Origin: Nautilus pompilius
Lineage: Eukaryota; Mollusca; Cephalopoda; Nautilida; Nautilidae
DNA length: 64,000 nucleotides
Reading direction: 5' to 3'
Assembly: GCA_018389105.1 (NCBI GenBank)
Contig: JACATO010001117.1
Span: 806,001-870,000, forward strand
Position 1 is the first letter of the stretch. Each line of letters opens with the position of its first letter. Below are positions 1 through 13,200 of this stretch, piece after piece. A program made the position numbers and the translations under genes. A model generated the notes under the pieces. That model had not been told where the DNA came from. It searched no databases and was given only the letters and a program-made list of their open reading frames with translations.

Positions 1-375
1 CCCGCGAACCCCTCCCCCTTTTCTTCACTCATGGTATTTCTACTTTCTAACTCAGGCTCTAAACGTCCAGGCGCAGAATTCATAAGATGATAAACTCTGA
101 AAAGTAGGAAATTTATAGGTAATAAATTTGTAGGATTTACGAGAAGCTGCAGAGCACTATCTGTAATATCTTTTCAACTTCTTTACATGACATCCTGTAA
201 GACGAGATTTCATGTGCGTGCGGAATAAGCTAAATTCTTACTGTGGATGGGTTTCGAATGTTCACCATATAGAACTCGACAAGGTAATGGATAAACAGGT
301 GAAAACGAAAGAATCATGAAGTGAAATGCGTTCTGCCGACATTGTTTATTGTAAAAGAGAAGCACACGGATTTAC
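1..375. other. AT-rich non-coding DNA
   Basis: No recognisable gene, repeat family or RNA is seen. Short ORFs only. Confidence 0.4.
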
Positions 376-443
376 CTGAGTTAGTAAAGATAGGTAAAAT
401 CTGTCTTCGAGAAGTTCTTCCGGACGTTTTATAGACACAGCTG
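376..443 (-). CDS. Candidate internal exon, unknown gene
   Basis: On the minus strand a 68-nt stretch lies between an acceptor-like ACAG (exon starts at 443) and a good donor, CAG|GTAAAT, at 376/375. With two leading bases it reads through 22 codons, including KRPEELLEDRFYLSLLTQ, which is charged and helical like a real protein segment. The polypyrimidine tract before the acceptor is weak and a stop lies just upstream in the same frame, so the exon would have to start there. A second frame is also open. I recognise no family. Donors of this quality occur by chance, so this is tentative. Confidence 0.2.
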
Positions 444-1112
444 CTGTATTTTAATTGAAGATTTATTAATACGTTAAATGGACGCTTTTGTCAAATGGAA
501 GTGCTAACAATAATTAGACAAGAGCGAGTCCGCTAGGGCTCGAGTTTACTCTCCTTGATTATCTTTAGCTCATTTTATTGATTTTTATAAGCAGTTCGTA
601 GGCGGCAATTCTTCCGATATCGACTGTTCGTGTGGGTTTGATATTGGCAGCGAATTTCAAGTTTGAACTAACAGATAAAGCGACAGCTTATTTTGTTTGC
701 GCGGCTCGCGATGTTTCTTTGTCATTATTAAAACAAGGCAGACATACAGACAAATGTCTATGCAAAAAAAAAAAAAGAAATGCCTTTGTTTAATAACTAC
801 GAGTACCTTCCTCGTCCTATTAATTAAATTGCATAAGCCTAACCCTACAGACCATTTGTTGTAATTACATACGGAAACAAAAATGCAGGCGGTGCATTAA
901 AATCAATGAATCTCTCATTTGAGAGGCGATGGTCTCTCTAGGGTGCGTACGTGACCATTTGATAAATGAGATTCACTTTTAGCACGCACCCATTAGAATT
1001 GCTTAAAGTAAACTGCATATTTTCTTCAGGATTATGTGAAAACATCAGTTTAAAGGCTTTTTCTTTTCGAAGTATAGAGCTTATTTTGAACAGTAGGCAT
1101 CGATGCATTTAG
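444..1112. other. AT-rich non-coding DNA
   Basis: No gene, RNA or repeat family is recognised. There is a short A-run near 765. Confidence 0.4.
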
Positions 1113-1120
1113 TGACGTCA
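1113..1120. promoter_or_regulatory. Perfect CRE palindrome TGACGTCA
   Basis: A single copy of the CREB/ATF consensus palindrome lies about 220 bp upstream of the ATG at 1338, next to a locally GC-richer segment (1130-1340). The motif is seen directly; any promoter role is inference from this position. Confidence 0.25.
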
Positions 1121-1337
1121 TAGTGGCGCTACTCACAGGCCGTAAAACCACGTGATCTTTGGCAGCGGGCATGGCCGCCGTCTCCGGCTGGCATACGCTG
1201 GCAGTGCGTTCCAGTCTTTTGTCAGGGCATCACGAGGTTCTGGAATGGTCCCAGTGGCAGGAGTCACCGCCTCCCACGCTCCCAGACATGTTGTTGTTTT
1301 TTTTTTGAGGTTTGGGTTGGGGAGAAGGGAGCCAGCC

Positions 1338-1556
1338 ATGGAAGACGTTAGATTTCTTCTCTTGAAGATAACCGACGACTATCCTTGCACGATAGGCTCT
1401 CGCGTTAACGTCCGTGATCGTGAATTAATTACCGTGACTTTATACAAACGGTGTAACAACAGGTCTGTTCTGCTACAGTTTCATAAAAGAGAATCAGTTC
1501 ACTTCCGTGGTCAGCTGACACAGCATCCCAATTTAGAATATTACCGCCGCTACTAA
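1338..1556 (+). CDS. Small ORF with strong start context, unknown product
   Basis: The ATG is preceded by GCCAGCC and followed by G, a near-ideal animal initiation context. The ORF encodes 72 residues starting MEDVRFLLLKITDDYPC and ending LEYYRRY before TAA. There is no signal peptide, transmembrane segment or motif I recognise. A competing reading exists on the other strand: an ORF from 1339 down to a GTGAGT donor after 1137 (start MAGSLLPNPN, arginine-rich middle), which could equally be a first exon. Both cannot be assumed real. The CRE at 1113 and local GC richness fit a promoter or first-exon area. Evidence is context only. Confidence 0.2.
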   Translation: MEDVRFLLLKITDDYPCTIGSRVNVRDRELITVTLYKRCNNRSVLLQFHKRESVHFRGQLTQHPNLEYYRRY

Positions 1557-4500
1557 CCGCGATGGATCAGTTCCTTTCAAACTCGTAAACAAACATCATA
1601 AAAGTTAAAGGATGAATTTACTATAATCGGATTAAAAAAAAAAAATAACGGGCTCCAGTCTGCAAAAGTCCACAAAATAGTGTTAGGCCACTCCGATGTC
1701 GCCCTATGGCGTGCTGATGCGTGTAAAACGGTGGACATCTAGCGTGTATATTATCGGAGGGTATCTGATTTCAGTCTGGGGTATGTACCTGCCGTAATTC
1801 GTTCTGGATAGAACGTGATAAAATAGCTGAATGAAATAGTTGTCGTGACAGTCATTACTGCATGCCCCCCCCCCTGCTAGGTCCTTCGTGAACTGAACCA
1901 TTTATACGCCTGCCAATGTCGGTTGATAACATTCTGTGCTACACCACTTTCAGCAGCCACATCTGTTAGTCTATCTACTTCCGGTCTTTAGCTCAATTAT
2001 GCCTAGGTATCGCTGCTGAATGGCAAGTCTTCAACTCGCCATAGTTTTAATGATTCGTAGCTTCATTATGTGAACTTTTGTGGCAGGTTTTATAGCCAAT
2101 TTGTCCATTCTTATGCAAATTTAGGATCACCTGACAGTGGCATAACTTTTGCGAGGACATCCCATCTAGACATAAAGAATGGCATGCTGCATTTAGAACA
2201 AAAGAATTGTCACTTCTCAAGCCTTAGGTTGACAAAGAGTTAATAAATCATACGACTCCTATACTAGCCAGGGCAGCTGTAAATAGTCCTACATGAATTC
2301 TCATACAAATTATCTCTGTATTGTTTTATTCATAGTGTATGCCTACTGCTTATGTTTCGATCTTGATAAAATTACAAATTAGAATTTATGATACGTATAA
2401 TTAATTATGTATTCTAATACTGATACTTGGGAAGAAACGACTCTTTTGAGTTTCTTTTTTTTTTGGTAGTGCGACTGAATAAAGTGGTGACAACCGAACC
2501 ACTCGAAGTAAAGATAATAGTCTAAATGTCATTTACTATACAAGTGACACACTCAGCCGGAATCTTGGTAGGTTGAACAATGCGCTTCAGGGAAGCGAGT
2601 TTAGTTGTTCCGTACTAGACGCCGAACATACTTCTGGTTTCCCAGACACGAAGATCATGCTACTGTCTGGACTGTAGTTTATATTTCGAGTGCGCGATCC
2701 CTACATAAATCACCATTGTATGCAATTCTGATTCAATCGAACTCCTTGCAGCGTCCGTACGATTATGACAAACGAAGTTGTTTGTGGTATCTTCGACACG
2801 ACATTTTTCACGCTGCATAAGGGAGGGTGTGTGTGTGTGTGTGTGTCTACTTTCACTAAGTGATACGCCGGAAGTGGATCCGCATTTCAAACGGCCTCTC
2901 TAATGGCTGGCATCTCAGGTTTCTTGGTCATTAGAAAAAAACACGAGCGGTGCAGGAAGGAATTGCTTCTGTTTTTAGGGAACGCCGAATGTTTTCAGGT
3001 GGAAAAGGTCGAACTGTAGGAGGTAAGAAATCGCAGAAAAGTGAACCAAAGTCCGGATCACAGTCCGCCAAGAAAGAGTGAATTACTTCTGCCTATCAAG
3101 CAACGGATTAACTCCGGAGTTTCGTCTTCCCTATCATCTGATGTCTTATCCCACGCCTCAAGCGCGCGCCTTTGGGTTAAATCTCGAAGTGGCGTCGATC
3201 GCTTCTGCGGGTCTGATCGATCAGGCGTAAGATTTTAGGATATTCTGCTATCATTCATCAATTTCAGCAGAAAACATTACCTGATAATTTACAATGTAAA
3301 AAACAGTTTGCGCATCAAGATTTGTTTGTTTGTTTTTAATGCTTGTGTTGTACGTCACAGCGTCCGAACAACGGTATTCTGAACTGGCCACGCTACCCAA
3401 CCCTGACACCGAAACATGCATCGACGTTAACTCTTAGCAGACTTCAATCGCAGCTCAGCTGCTACGCCGCTACTTTCGCTCGCAGAATTAGCTACTCGTG
3501 TTGCCACACAGCCGACGTGTATCAATCTTTCTTTGCGTTTTCCTCTCTTTAGACGGGGCACACGTTCAACGATTTATCGTAAAGAACTTACAAACGCACT
3601 ATGAAAAGTCTTACAGGCGTTTTATAGCAATGTTAATGTGTCTCTACAGCAGTGGCTGAATCGCTGTACGCCAAAGACTTACATAGATAACTAACCATTG
3701 CTGATACAGTTGAAAGCCTATAAAAAATTGTATAGATTACAGAGTATTTTATTTTACTCTCCACATACTGCGTCAACAAAAACCACTAGTTAGTATTTTG
3801 CTGAGTTGTTGTATATTTAGTTAAATATAATCGTAGAAGCAAAGCAAGTGGATGTGGAATGACCCGGATTTGTCGTTAAAAGAAGTTACATTAACCAAGA
3901 AGCTAACATATACCACACCCGCGAGAAATATCCAACCAAACGCTATTGCCAATGCTGTGGTTAGACAGGTGGTTGGAAACAATGCCGTTCGTTAGTTTGA
4001 AATGTCTTGTATACAAAGCTGAGCTCGGTTTCAGTTTAAAGTGCCAACTTACTGAAACTGTTACATTCGGGTGTGTCTTGCAACGTCCGTTTTAAAATCT
4101 TCTTTCTCTGGTGCCCTTCCGTTTCACTCTCATGTAATTCTTTTGGCCCACATTTTAAATAGCAACAAACCATCATCAGGTAGTTTGGCGTATCTCAGCT
4201 GTCATCTGTTCGCCACCTAAATACGCGCCTGATTCTTTAAAGCAATGAATTTTTTTTAAAGTGAAAACAAAGCTAAGTTTTCCGTCTCCTGACGCCAATA
4301 ACCGTCGTCTGAAAATGATGAACAAATTAGTTTCATAATTCAAAACAGAAAAAAAAAATTCTCATTGCGTACTCAAAATTTTGAAATTGAAAAGGAAATC
4401 AATTGACCAAAATTACCTCCAGGCTGTGTTTTCAATTTTTGAGATTTATTTCTCATACGAATGCCAGAATTAGAATAATTTTTCATATGTAAAAGCCTAA

Positions 4501-4820
4501 ATTAACACTTCTCAAAATTCGTACGTTGTATACAGAATTAAATGTCAAAACTGCGGTTCCGTAAAAAAAAAGCAGTTTTTAAGCTATTTTTCAAGGTATG
4601 AAATTCTGTCCTGATTTAATCGTACGGGCTTGTACAAAGTCGGACAATTTAAAGATTCTGATCAGATCCTGTACTGATTTAGATTTAAATTTTATAAAAT
4701 CCTTATTTTATATACTATAAAACCTTCAACGAATGAACGAAATTGGTCTACATCTCTATTCATCTTTAATTAAAATAATGTTGTTTTTTGTGTTCTTTAA
4801 GCTAATTTTTGCTTGTACAG
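1557..4820. other. Non-coding DNA, microsatellite only
   Basis: Short TG tract near 2827-2846 and several homopolymer runs. ORFs here are short and show no recognisable domain. Confidence 0.4.
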
Positions 4821-4866
4821 CATCCTTGCAAAGCGATCGCCACCAGTTTACATTGTTTCCTCTATG
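4821..4866 (+). CDS. Candidate 46-nt exon, unknown gene
   Basis: A good acceptor (T-rich tract ending TTGTACAG) is followed by 46 nt and a full GTAAGT donor at 4867. All three frames are open; one reads ILAKRSPPVYIVSSM. No neighbour supports a gene, and a short exon that is open in every frame carries little information. It is recorded because both splice signals are strong. Confidence 0.15.
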
Positions 4867-5860
4867 GTAAGTGTGTTTGTAATTGTATTCCTGATTAGAC
4901 TTATTCAGTATTTCCTAGCTACATCATCTCATTATTTATTAACTTGCAACTTTCTGACTCTGGTCGTTTGTTTATGCCCTTAGTTACGGAAATTTTTTGA
5001 CAAATTTGTACCTCTTTTTTTTAGAAATTTGTACAATACATGAGATTTATCCAAAGATGCGGCAATGGAAAGAGAGGGAGGGAAACAGAATATGGAAAAC
5101 TTTTCATTTAACATTTATTTTAGAATTAATAATGGTAATGACATGGCATTTAACGAGGTGATGAGAAAAACAGGGTTATTTTTAATATAAATAATAAAGA
5201 AAGCTATTTATCAATTGCTTGCGATCATTACCTCGTTTCAGCTCGTCTGTGCGCGCGCCGATGCACTGTATGAAAAGAACTGAGTAGAATATAGTTCCGT
5301 GTCTTGCGCAGTCCCGCGTAGTTGAGTGACATCTGCCGGTGACCTTTAGACTTTTTTGTTGGTCCATATTTTCGCAATAATGTTTAAGTGAAAGTCTTCA
5401 GTTTACTAACCCAAGTCCTTGCATTGCAAATAATTAGATGATGATTGATAATAGTTTTTCCTACACGATTTAATTGCGCGATAAATTTTCAGTAGTGAAT
5501 AAGAGGTGTTTATTTAGCTTCTCCCCTAGCATTTCTTTATTTGAAAAGCAATCAAACAAACGTTATTAAGATTTATGTCTTTCAACGAAATTTGCCATTT
5601 TTTAAAAAAAATAACACTAGAACACGCGTTTATTGTTCTTTCTTAAATATCGAAATGCAGTCATTGGGTGACTGGGACACGAACTTGATCGTAAACTGGC
5701 GCTTAAGTCAGCATCGAAAACTTAGAGTTCAATTAGATTACAGATCGATGTCATCAGAGACAACTTAAAAGTTGTTCAAGTATCCTCTGCTTCTTTTTTT
5801 TTTTTACTTTTGCCTGCAGCGACACACCTTTAGCCACTGAAACCATTGTAGCTCACTTAC

Positions 5861-5977
5861 TCATCACGGTGGCGATCGAGGTTTGCTCGCCGATGGAGCA
5901 GGGCTGTGCGTGCGGTGTCCACGTTAATATGTCGTTCTGCGCGAGCTTTATCCGAGCACTTCGGTTTCTTCCAGCCT
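5861..5977 (-). CDS. Candidate 117-nt exon, unknown gene
   Basis: On the minus strand a GC-richer stretch reads 38 codons, including ILTWTPHAQPCSIGEQTSIA, between an acceptor-like GATTAG (exon starts 5977) and a full GTAAGT donor just after ATGA (5861/5860). The opposite strand holds a 101-codon ORF over the same DNA, so high GC alone may keep frames open. No family is recognised. Confidence 0.2.
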
Positions 5978-8159
5978 CTAATCAGAGTTCTAGCGGATCC
6001 TTTTCCCATCGATGTTTAAAGCATTCAGGCTATTTGAGTTCAGGCGCAGAAAGAGCGGCGCCATCTCTTTCCATAAAGGGTCGGAGATCTGAGCTCGTAA
6101 TTTATGTTGTTTTGCGCGGGGGTGGGTGGGTGTGGGATGATGGACCAAGTTGTCTGCTAAGCCAATATAAATAGATAAATTATCCTACGCTGAGAAGTCT
6201 CATAGAGACAATTATTCTATTTCCGGAGAAATTCTATCAGCAGGAAACCGATGAACATCAATCTCAGACCAAACTGCAGACTGACATGATTTCTGTATAT
6301 AATCTAGGTGCAGGTCTCTGAAGCAAAAGGCGTTTGTTTATATTGTCCACATCCATTTGCTGCAATACTTTTAGCTGTATGTGCAGGACAGTATATGGAT
6401 TAAATGGCAGGTATGGCAAAACAAGGAAGACAATCCATCCAATAAAAAAAAAAACCAAGGTTGTTCGCCTTGAATGATTGCTTCCAGCCACTGGGATATG
6501 CGCCGTTCCGTCGTTGTAAGGGTTTTACCTAGGTTATAATCCTCACAAATATGGACTACATACTAAATATATGGTAAATACAGTAGATTATCAATAAATT
6601 AGCATAACGGAGCAATGATTAAGATAAGGGGTTTTGGTAATGTCATTGATTTCAGAACATTGATGCTGTTTTAGTGAAAGTCAAGCAAACGATCTGCTGT
6701 CATCAATAGTTGCACGATTATTTTTGTCGCTAGGAAACAGAAATAACCACGGAGATTGCGTCTTCAGCGATGAGTAGATCCGCCGAGCCTGCTGCTCCTT
6801 GTCTAAAAAACAACAGTAAACAAGATATTTCTAAAATGAAACAAAGCTAATTTATTTTTCTGACAATAGCCCTCAAGCTTCTTTCAGCAATAAGTATGAA
6901 GTCCAAAAATACAAATGTTGTGATGAAATATTCATGTTATTGTTTTACATCTTTGGTTAGATTGAGATGTCACATCAGTCTGAAATGCAACAATTGAGAA
7001 GCTACTATACTGCGTTTTCTTAACCTTGTGCATCTATCTATTAGTTGCAAACTTGGAATAATGAAAGTTTCCCCCATCCCAAAATAATTGACGGGAAACG
7101 AATTATTGAAGTAATAATTCAGGGTCCGCCAACATACCTTTGAGCAACCATAATTTGAGGTAAGGCTACGAGAGTACGATCTACTTGTTGAATTTAAATC
7201 CTTGTCTCTTTACTATCACAATGGCTTATGCTGATTCTGAAAAGTGATTTTAATCAGTTGAGATATTTGAATAGCAATACGCACCTACATCTGTTAAACG
7301 GGGAAGTATTTTGGTACGTGGCTAAAGCTATTGATTAACGGTACTTTGACCCAAACTGCAGTACAATATACAAACCATTAGATAAAAAATACAGGTAAAT
7401 ACTATAATTAGGTTAATTAAAAATATAAAGTGTTTTTAAACTATACATTTGTTTATATATATTTTAAAGCTTTAAATATTAATTTTGTACTCCCACTAGA
7501 TTAACAGAGGAACGCATTGAAAGCATAATAAAGGGCTATTTTTATGAAGTTTAACAGTGAATGTTTTATTGTTTGCTATTCTGTGAAATTAATGAACCAA
7601 AAACGTAAGGGATTGATAATTTTCTCTATCAATTGTAATTTTTTGTTTCTGTAATTTTGTCTTCATTTGATTGTGGATTCTAAAAAATAATAGGAAAAAT
7701 TCTTCAACAGCTCATTTTTCACGTATTTCCTGATTTGTGAAACTGGTTACAGAAAACTAGAGTCCGCACAGTTTCAGCAGCCAGCATCTTAACAACCAGT
7801 TAATTTTCTTATGCAGATGCTTTGGAGACCGCTATCTTTCTTTCCCTAGATCGTTAGAAGTTAAAACAGAAAACGGTAGCGACATCAAATCTCGTACAAG
7901 TCAACCACCATCTTACAGAGGTAAACTCGACCGGAGATGGTCGTCGGTCTTTTTTGACAAAAACAAATTAGTTGCAGTTGCGCACGCGTTTGAAAATTAT
8001 CGAGACTTTAAATTTGTCAGGATTCTCATGAAATCGGGTAACTACAGGGAGTATTTACGAAAAGGCTTTTCTCGTTATAAGGAAAACTGAGCTCGTTTAT
8101 TAACAGAGAACAAGTTCAAAATAACCACCTAATACATTGTATTCTTCATCTGCCAATGC
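5978..8159. other. AT-rich non-coding DNA
   Basis: No gene, RNA or repeat family is recognised. Confidence 0.4.
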
Positions 8160-8187
8160 ATGGAATTGTAATGCTAAAACGTGTGAG

Positions 8188-8260
8188 CGTGCGAGTGTGT
8201 TTGTTTGTGTGTGTGTGTGTGTGTTGTACATGTGTGGTGTATATGTGTGTGTGTGTGAGA
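8188..8260. repeat. TG/TGTG microsatellite
   Basis: Interrupted TG dinucleotide tract leading directly into the GA-rich satellite to its right. Confidence 0.85.
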
Positions 8261-8537
8261 GAGAGAAAGAGATAAGACATCAGTGCTAGAGAGAGATGGA
8301 GAGAGAGATATGACAGCACAGAGCAAGAGATATGACATCAAAACAGAGAGAGATATGACGTCAGCACAGAGAGATATGACATCAGCACAGAGAGAGATAT
8401 GACATCAGCACAGAGAGATATGACGTCAGCACAGAGAGAGATATGACGTCAGCACAGAGAGAGATATGACGTCAGCACACAGAGAAAGAGATGGAGAAAG
8501 AGATATGACATCAGCACAGAGAGAGATATGACGTCAG

Positions 8538-8603
<66 letters not shown>
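8261..8603. repeat. GA-rich satellite with CRE-like palindromes
   Basis: GA repeats are interrupted by a recurring unit ATATGACRTCAGCACAGAG. Spacing in the clean part is 21-23 bp. Perfect TGACGTCA palindromes start at 8356, 8421, 8444, 8467 and 8529; TGACATCA variants start at 8377 and 8400. Units on the left flank are decayed. The right end is a pure GA tract. Related units occur at 10.1, 50.3 and 57.1 kb. The tandem structure is seen directly; any transcription-factor binding is inference. Confidence 0.9.
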
Positions 8604-8606
<3 letters not shown>

Positions 8607-10092
8607 TTTAATAAATCAAGAAGTGTCTCCAAGCATCCAAGCAATAAAAGATGTAGAGTAACAGGGATGTCTGTACGTAGAAGCTAGAAAACAATAGGAG
8701 GTAATTTTAAAATAAGTGACAAATCTTATGATTAGAGTTTCAAAATATGCTCACTGTAATACCTTTTGTCATATATATATATATGTTATATGGTAAAATA
8801 CATGCAGCCTTAAACAACTTAAGCAATAATTAATTAATTAAAAAGTAAACATTAGATATTTAACTGGCTAATTTATAATTACAGAAGCCATTGTGTTTTC
8901 TTATTTATATATATAGTGTTTATATCCATTTTGATTGGTGTATTAATAATTAGAGTTAGAACAAATCAAATAAAATCATACTTCGAAATCATGAGATAGA
9001 AAAGCAAAATAATTGCATAAAGAATAAACATGAATGTTGCTTTTAATCAACAGTTAACTAATTCTCAGATATTTATAAAATCCTGAAGTTTTCTTAAAAT
9101 TCTCTAATAAGTATTAGATATGTTTTGTGTTAAGTTGTTAAATATCAAGATTAGCTGTGATGAACAGTGAAGTGGGTAAAGAAGAGCTGTCGGAGTATCT
9201 ATTTACTGTCATAGTAATTGAAGGAGATGCTCTGATGATTGTTGCGCGGTTTGAAGAAGGGAACGTTGGAAAATTGTTCGATTTATAAAGATTACTAAAC
9301 AACATTTAATCAAGGAACATTTTGTGAGACAATTTGTGTAAAAACCAGGTGTTCTTAGAAATAGGTACGTTCCAGTATAACGAGTGGTCATCAGGGAAGG
9401 GCGACTTATTAAATCAAGCAGATCTCGAACAATCCGACGATGGCACCCCAATCAATATTATGAAATAAATCAATGATTTGGAAAAACATACCTATAACTT
9501 TAACAAAGCAGATCGATATTTTTTTTCTCTATTATAAGAACTTCCAGATACAGTAAAACGTAAACATTATCAGTAAGGAAATTCACATTTTAACCAAACA
9601 ATTTTTTTTTAAAAATTCTAGGCTAATACTGCTCCATTCTTCCTGCAGAATCTACCAAAGTTCTGTAGCGGCCATTTTCAAAACTGATTTATCTACTCAT
9701 CCTACAGAAGACATTTTGCATGACAATGCACGCCACTCCCTCAACGTCTTCAGTAAACAACATATATATTCAGGATGAATGTTTTAGATTATCGTTTCGC
9801 TGGAAAACGAACGATTTCCACAGAGATGCGCCAGTTTCCTTCCGTAAGATTCGCGAATAGTCTTTGCGCATGACACCAACAACATTCATGATGTCATCCA
9901 TCGATAGTTTAGAAAAATTTCTATAATCTGTTTTTTTTTTTTTTAAATTTTTTTTAAAGTGAATTAGTTAATAAATATGATATAAAAATGAGAAAATTCA
10001 AAATATATTGGCCTCGTGTTAAAAAAAAATCTTAATTCTCATCAAAGTTATCCTACATATAAGGACAATCATTTAGGAAAACAAATCTTGAG
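8604..10092. other. AT-rich non-coding DNA
   Basis: Short AT tract near 8774 and T-runs near 9931. No gene is recognised. Confidence 0.4.
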
Positions 10093-10235
10093 AGAGAGAG
10101 AGAGATGACGTAACCATAGATAGATGGCGTCATTACAGAGGGATGACGTAACCACAGAGAGAGATGACGTCATTACAGGGGGATGACGTAACCATAGAGA
10201 AAGACATGGCGTCACCACAGAGAAAGAGAGAGGGG
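10093..10235. repeat. GA-rich satellite with alternating TGACGT units
   Basis: Six units start at 10105, 10124, 10143, 10164, 10183 and 10206, spaced 19-23 bp. They alternate between an ATGACGTAACC form and an ATGRCGTCATT/ACC form, so the higher-order unit is a dimer of about 40 bp. One unit contains a perfect TGACGTCA. Related to the array at 8.3 kb. Confidence 0.85.
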
Positions 10236-13200
10236 AGAGGAACATACTGATCTATAAGATATCATGGTAAAAGTAGAAATTTGAAAAAGGAGTTAAAATA
10301 CGTCATACGTCGTTTCTGACTGCAACCGGCGGATATAGCCGCCAGTCTGCGGGTGGCTGTTTTCTTCGTGTTTCACTGTTATCACCAACGCCAGACTGGG
10401 CTCTGGCCACCCGCTCCACTATCCACCCCGTTACCAGCAGGATGGCGATTAATTTGGAACGGGTCTCGGTCGCGACTATGAAAACCTTCAACTCATCCGC
10501 AAAACAAATAGTGCCATTTTTCGTCCTAAATTTTGGTTTTGACCCTTATTAAATGTAAAAAAAAAAAAAAAAAGACAAACAATTTGCCAGTTTTATAGTA
10601 AGGAAAAGAAAAACCAGAACTTTCGCGACTAAGGTAAGTTTCTTATTATCAGTGAAGGCTGTTCGTTCACGCGCGCTGAAGATGTATGCCTAGGTCCTCG
10701 ACCTGCGGAGGTCGGCAGTTAGGTTGGGTACAGCTGTGGCACCAGGATGGCGGACTCATGGGCTGGGGAGGGACAGCCGTTAAGGAACAGAGTCTGCGAA
10801 GACGCCTGGTGTGGAAATCTGACTTTACACGCAGCAAAGTTCTGCGATATTTCGACACTCCCGTTACCCTAACTCTGCGAGGAGCGCAGCCCCGCGGATC
10901 TACTATACTTTTAAGGAACCTCTATTTATACATTTTACATCTGTCGGGAACCTGTCAGAATGCAGGCAAAAATGTTCTAGAAACATTTTAAAGACAAATT
11001 TCCGCTCGTAAGTTTATTGGTACACGACTACATTCCATGCTGATTGGCTATAGGGCACATAATCGGCCATACACTTGCATATTAATGACCCCGTGCGTTA
11101 AATCGTCATATTTACGCGAAAGATAAATACAAAATATTTTAGGAAATTTTCACTCTGGTTTCCTGTAGAATTTCATGGAAAAGTGAATCCGAAAGATAAA
11201 GCTGAAAGCCGTAATTAGTGCGCTGAAAAGTAGTCTGGGGAAATGTCTGGGTAGCAATGTAAGGAATAGGCCCCGTCAGGAAAGAGAAGAATAACGAAAC
11301 GTAGTACTCTCTTTTACAATCCAAACCGTCGCCAAAATGGGACTGCTTCTGGAGAAAGGAAGACTGAAGAGAAAAATCGGTCTTGTCGGCGAGTCAGAAA
11401 TGAAATGCACCTCGGAAACAGATATTGCCAAGTTTCTGCGACACGCTTTCTTTGGACGTTAGATTTCTAGAAAGGTTCCTGCAGTCCTGAAGTGAGTCGT
11501 GACGGATCGAACTCGTAAACCTAAGAAAACTCACAGCGGTTTCAAATGTGAAACCTCACAACGCCAGAAAAGACGTTTCTGTTAAGGCTAGAGACCCTTA
11601 CAAGGATTCTTGGGGGGGGCTGTATATTACGGACTTTGATAGCAAATGGGTTTTTATGCTTGATGAAAGGTGTGCTTAATTTAAATTATAGCCTGTTAGT
11701 GTAATCCCGACAGGTGAAGAGCTGTTTCCAGTATATAGCTCTGCTATCTTATACCAAGGAAACATGAACTGCTGAACCAATTTTGATGTTGTTGTTGATA
11801 CTGATAAAACGAAAAGTCCAAACGAGTTTACACCGCCATTATATTCACTTTAATCTAATTTGCCACCGTCTATTTATCATCATTTTCGACGTTTACACGG
11901 AAGATTTTCACTTGTGTCTGGACTGGTCGTCCCGCTGGCAAAAAAAAACACTTTGTGAAGTTCCAGTCGTGTAACAAGGCGGGATGCTGAGGTTAGTTAA
12001 TGTAATCTTTTTACAAGCAGATAGCGAGTCTCTTCTAGTTAGATTTGCGGTCTTAAAGAACGCAGTGTGGATGTCTGAGTTTTGTAGCCGCGCAGAACCT
12101 CGGCAGAGTGTGACGTGCGCCATCACGGCGCTCTGTACCCCAACTGGTATTTTTTTTACTTGCACACTGGCTTTTTATATCAAATAAACTCGCGCCGCGG
12201 AATTGATGAGTTAAATCAGGCGCGAGACGGTTAAACGTCTTTGCAATCTGCTGGCACGAAAGAAGAAAGAGAGAAAAGCAATAGATTAGTTTCAATGTTT
12301 GTGGATCGCGCCCCCTATCCAGAAGTAAATGATTTCGCGCAGTCAAAGGCTTTTGGCGGAATTAAAAAGCTATCATCGGTAATTTTCTCCTGTCTTTATC
12401 GCTAGTCAAGAGGGCACCCCCAGTCTTGGTTGTGCTGCTGTTTGGATGTTCTTCCGCCAAGCAGTCGACGAGACACCCCGGGCGGGCGGCTTCCGTCTAA
12501 TGGAAGATGTGCTCGTTGCTGTACGCTACACATGCAAACAAACGGAGAGGGGCAACTAACGCTTGCGAAAAAGGGGTGGCGATGGCCAGTATGGGGGTCT
12601 GACTGACACCAGACCGACTCCACAGCTGTGGAGAGAGGGGCTACACAGATGGAGAGAGCATTTCCGCTTCCGTGCAGCGCAGCGTCTGTCTAGTGTATCA
12701 AAAAGGGTAACCGCACACCGGTCTGCGAGTCCCGTTAGACGATAAAAATAATTCCTTGGCTGTTCTAATGTCGCACGTGTTGTGAGTCATATTGTAGGTA
12801 AATAAAACGTCGAGTAGAAAAATTTGCTGAGCCTCTACGTTTAGATGGGGCCGGGCTCTCCGGAAGGTCACAGCGCACGCGGCAAAGCGGCGATACAGCC
12901 TACATATGCGCCAATAAATCTTTAATAACAACAAAAATTGCTAAAAGAATAATGAACTCCACACAGCTTTAACCGTGCATATATATATATATATATATCG
13001 CTGCTATTTATTATTAGGCTTTACTGCTAAAATTAGACATCACGAATTACTAAAGGAATATTAGAAATGATTAATTTCATAGCCCCGAGACGGTCATCCA
13101 GTGTTTTAAATTGAAAGTAGAGAAGGCAGGCGGTGGAGATGGTACCCATGCGAACGTCATGCGGTCTGTCTAACGTCAGGAATGCCAACCAGACCTATGC

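Noticed and set aside
8261..8603. CRISPR-like array of regular repeats and spacers
   Set aside because: Units are 21-23 bp tandem copies without unique spacers, in a eukaryotic GA satellite, and there are no cas genes.
10303..10491. Secretory-looking peptide with a hydrophobic segment on the minus strand
   Set aside because: The frame begins at TTG, not ATG; the only ATG nearby is in another frame and stops at once.
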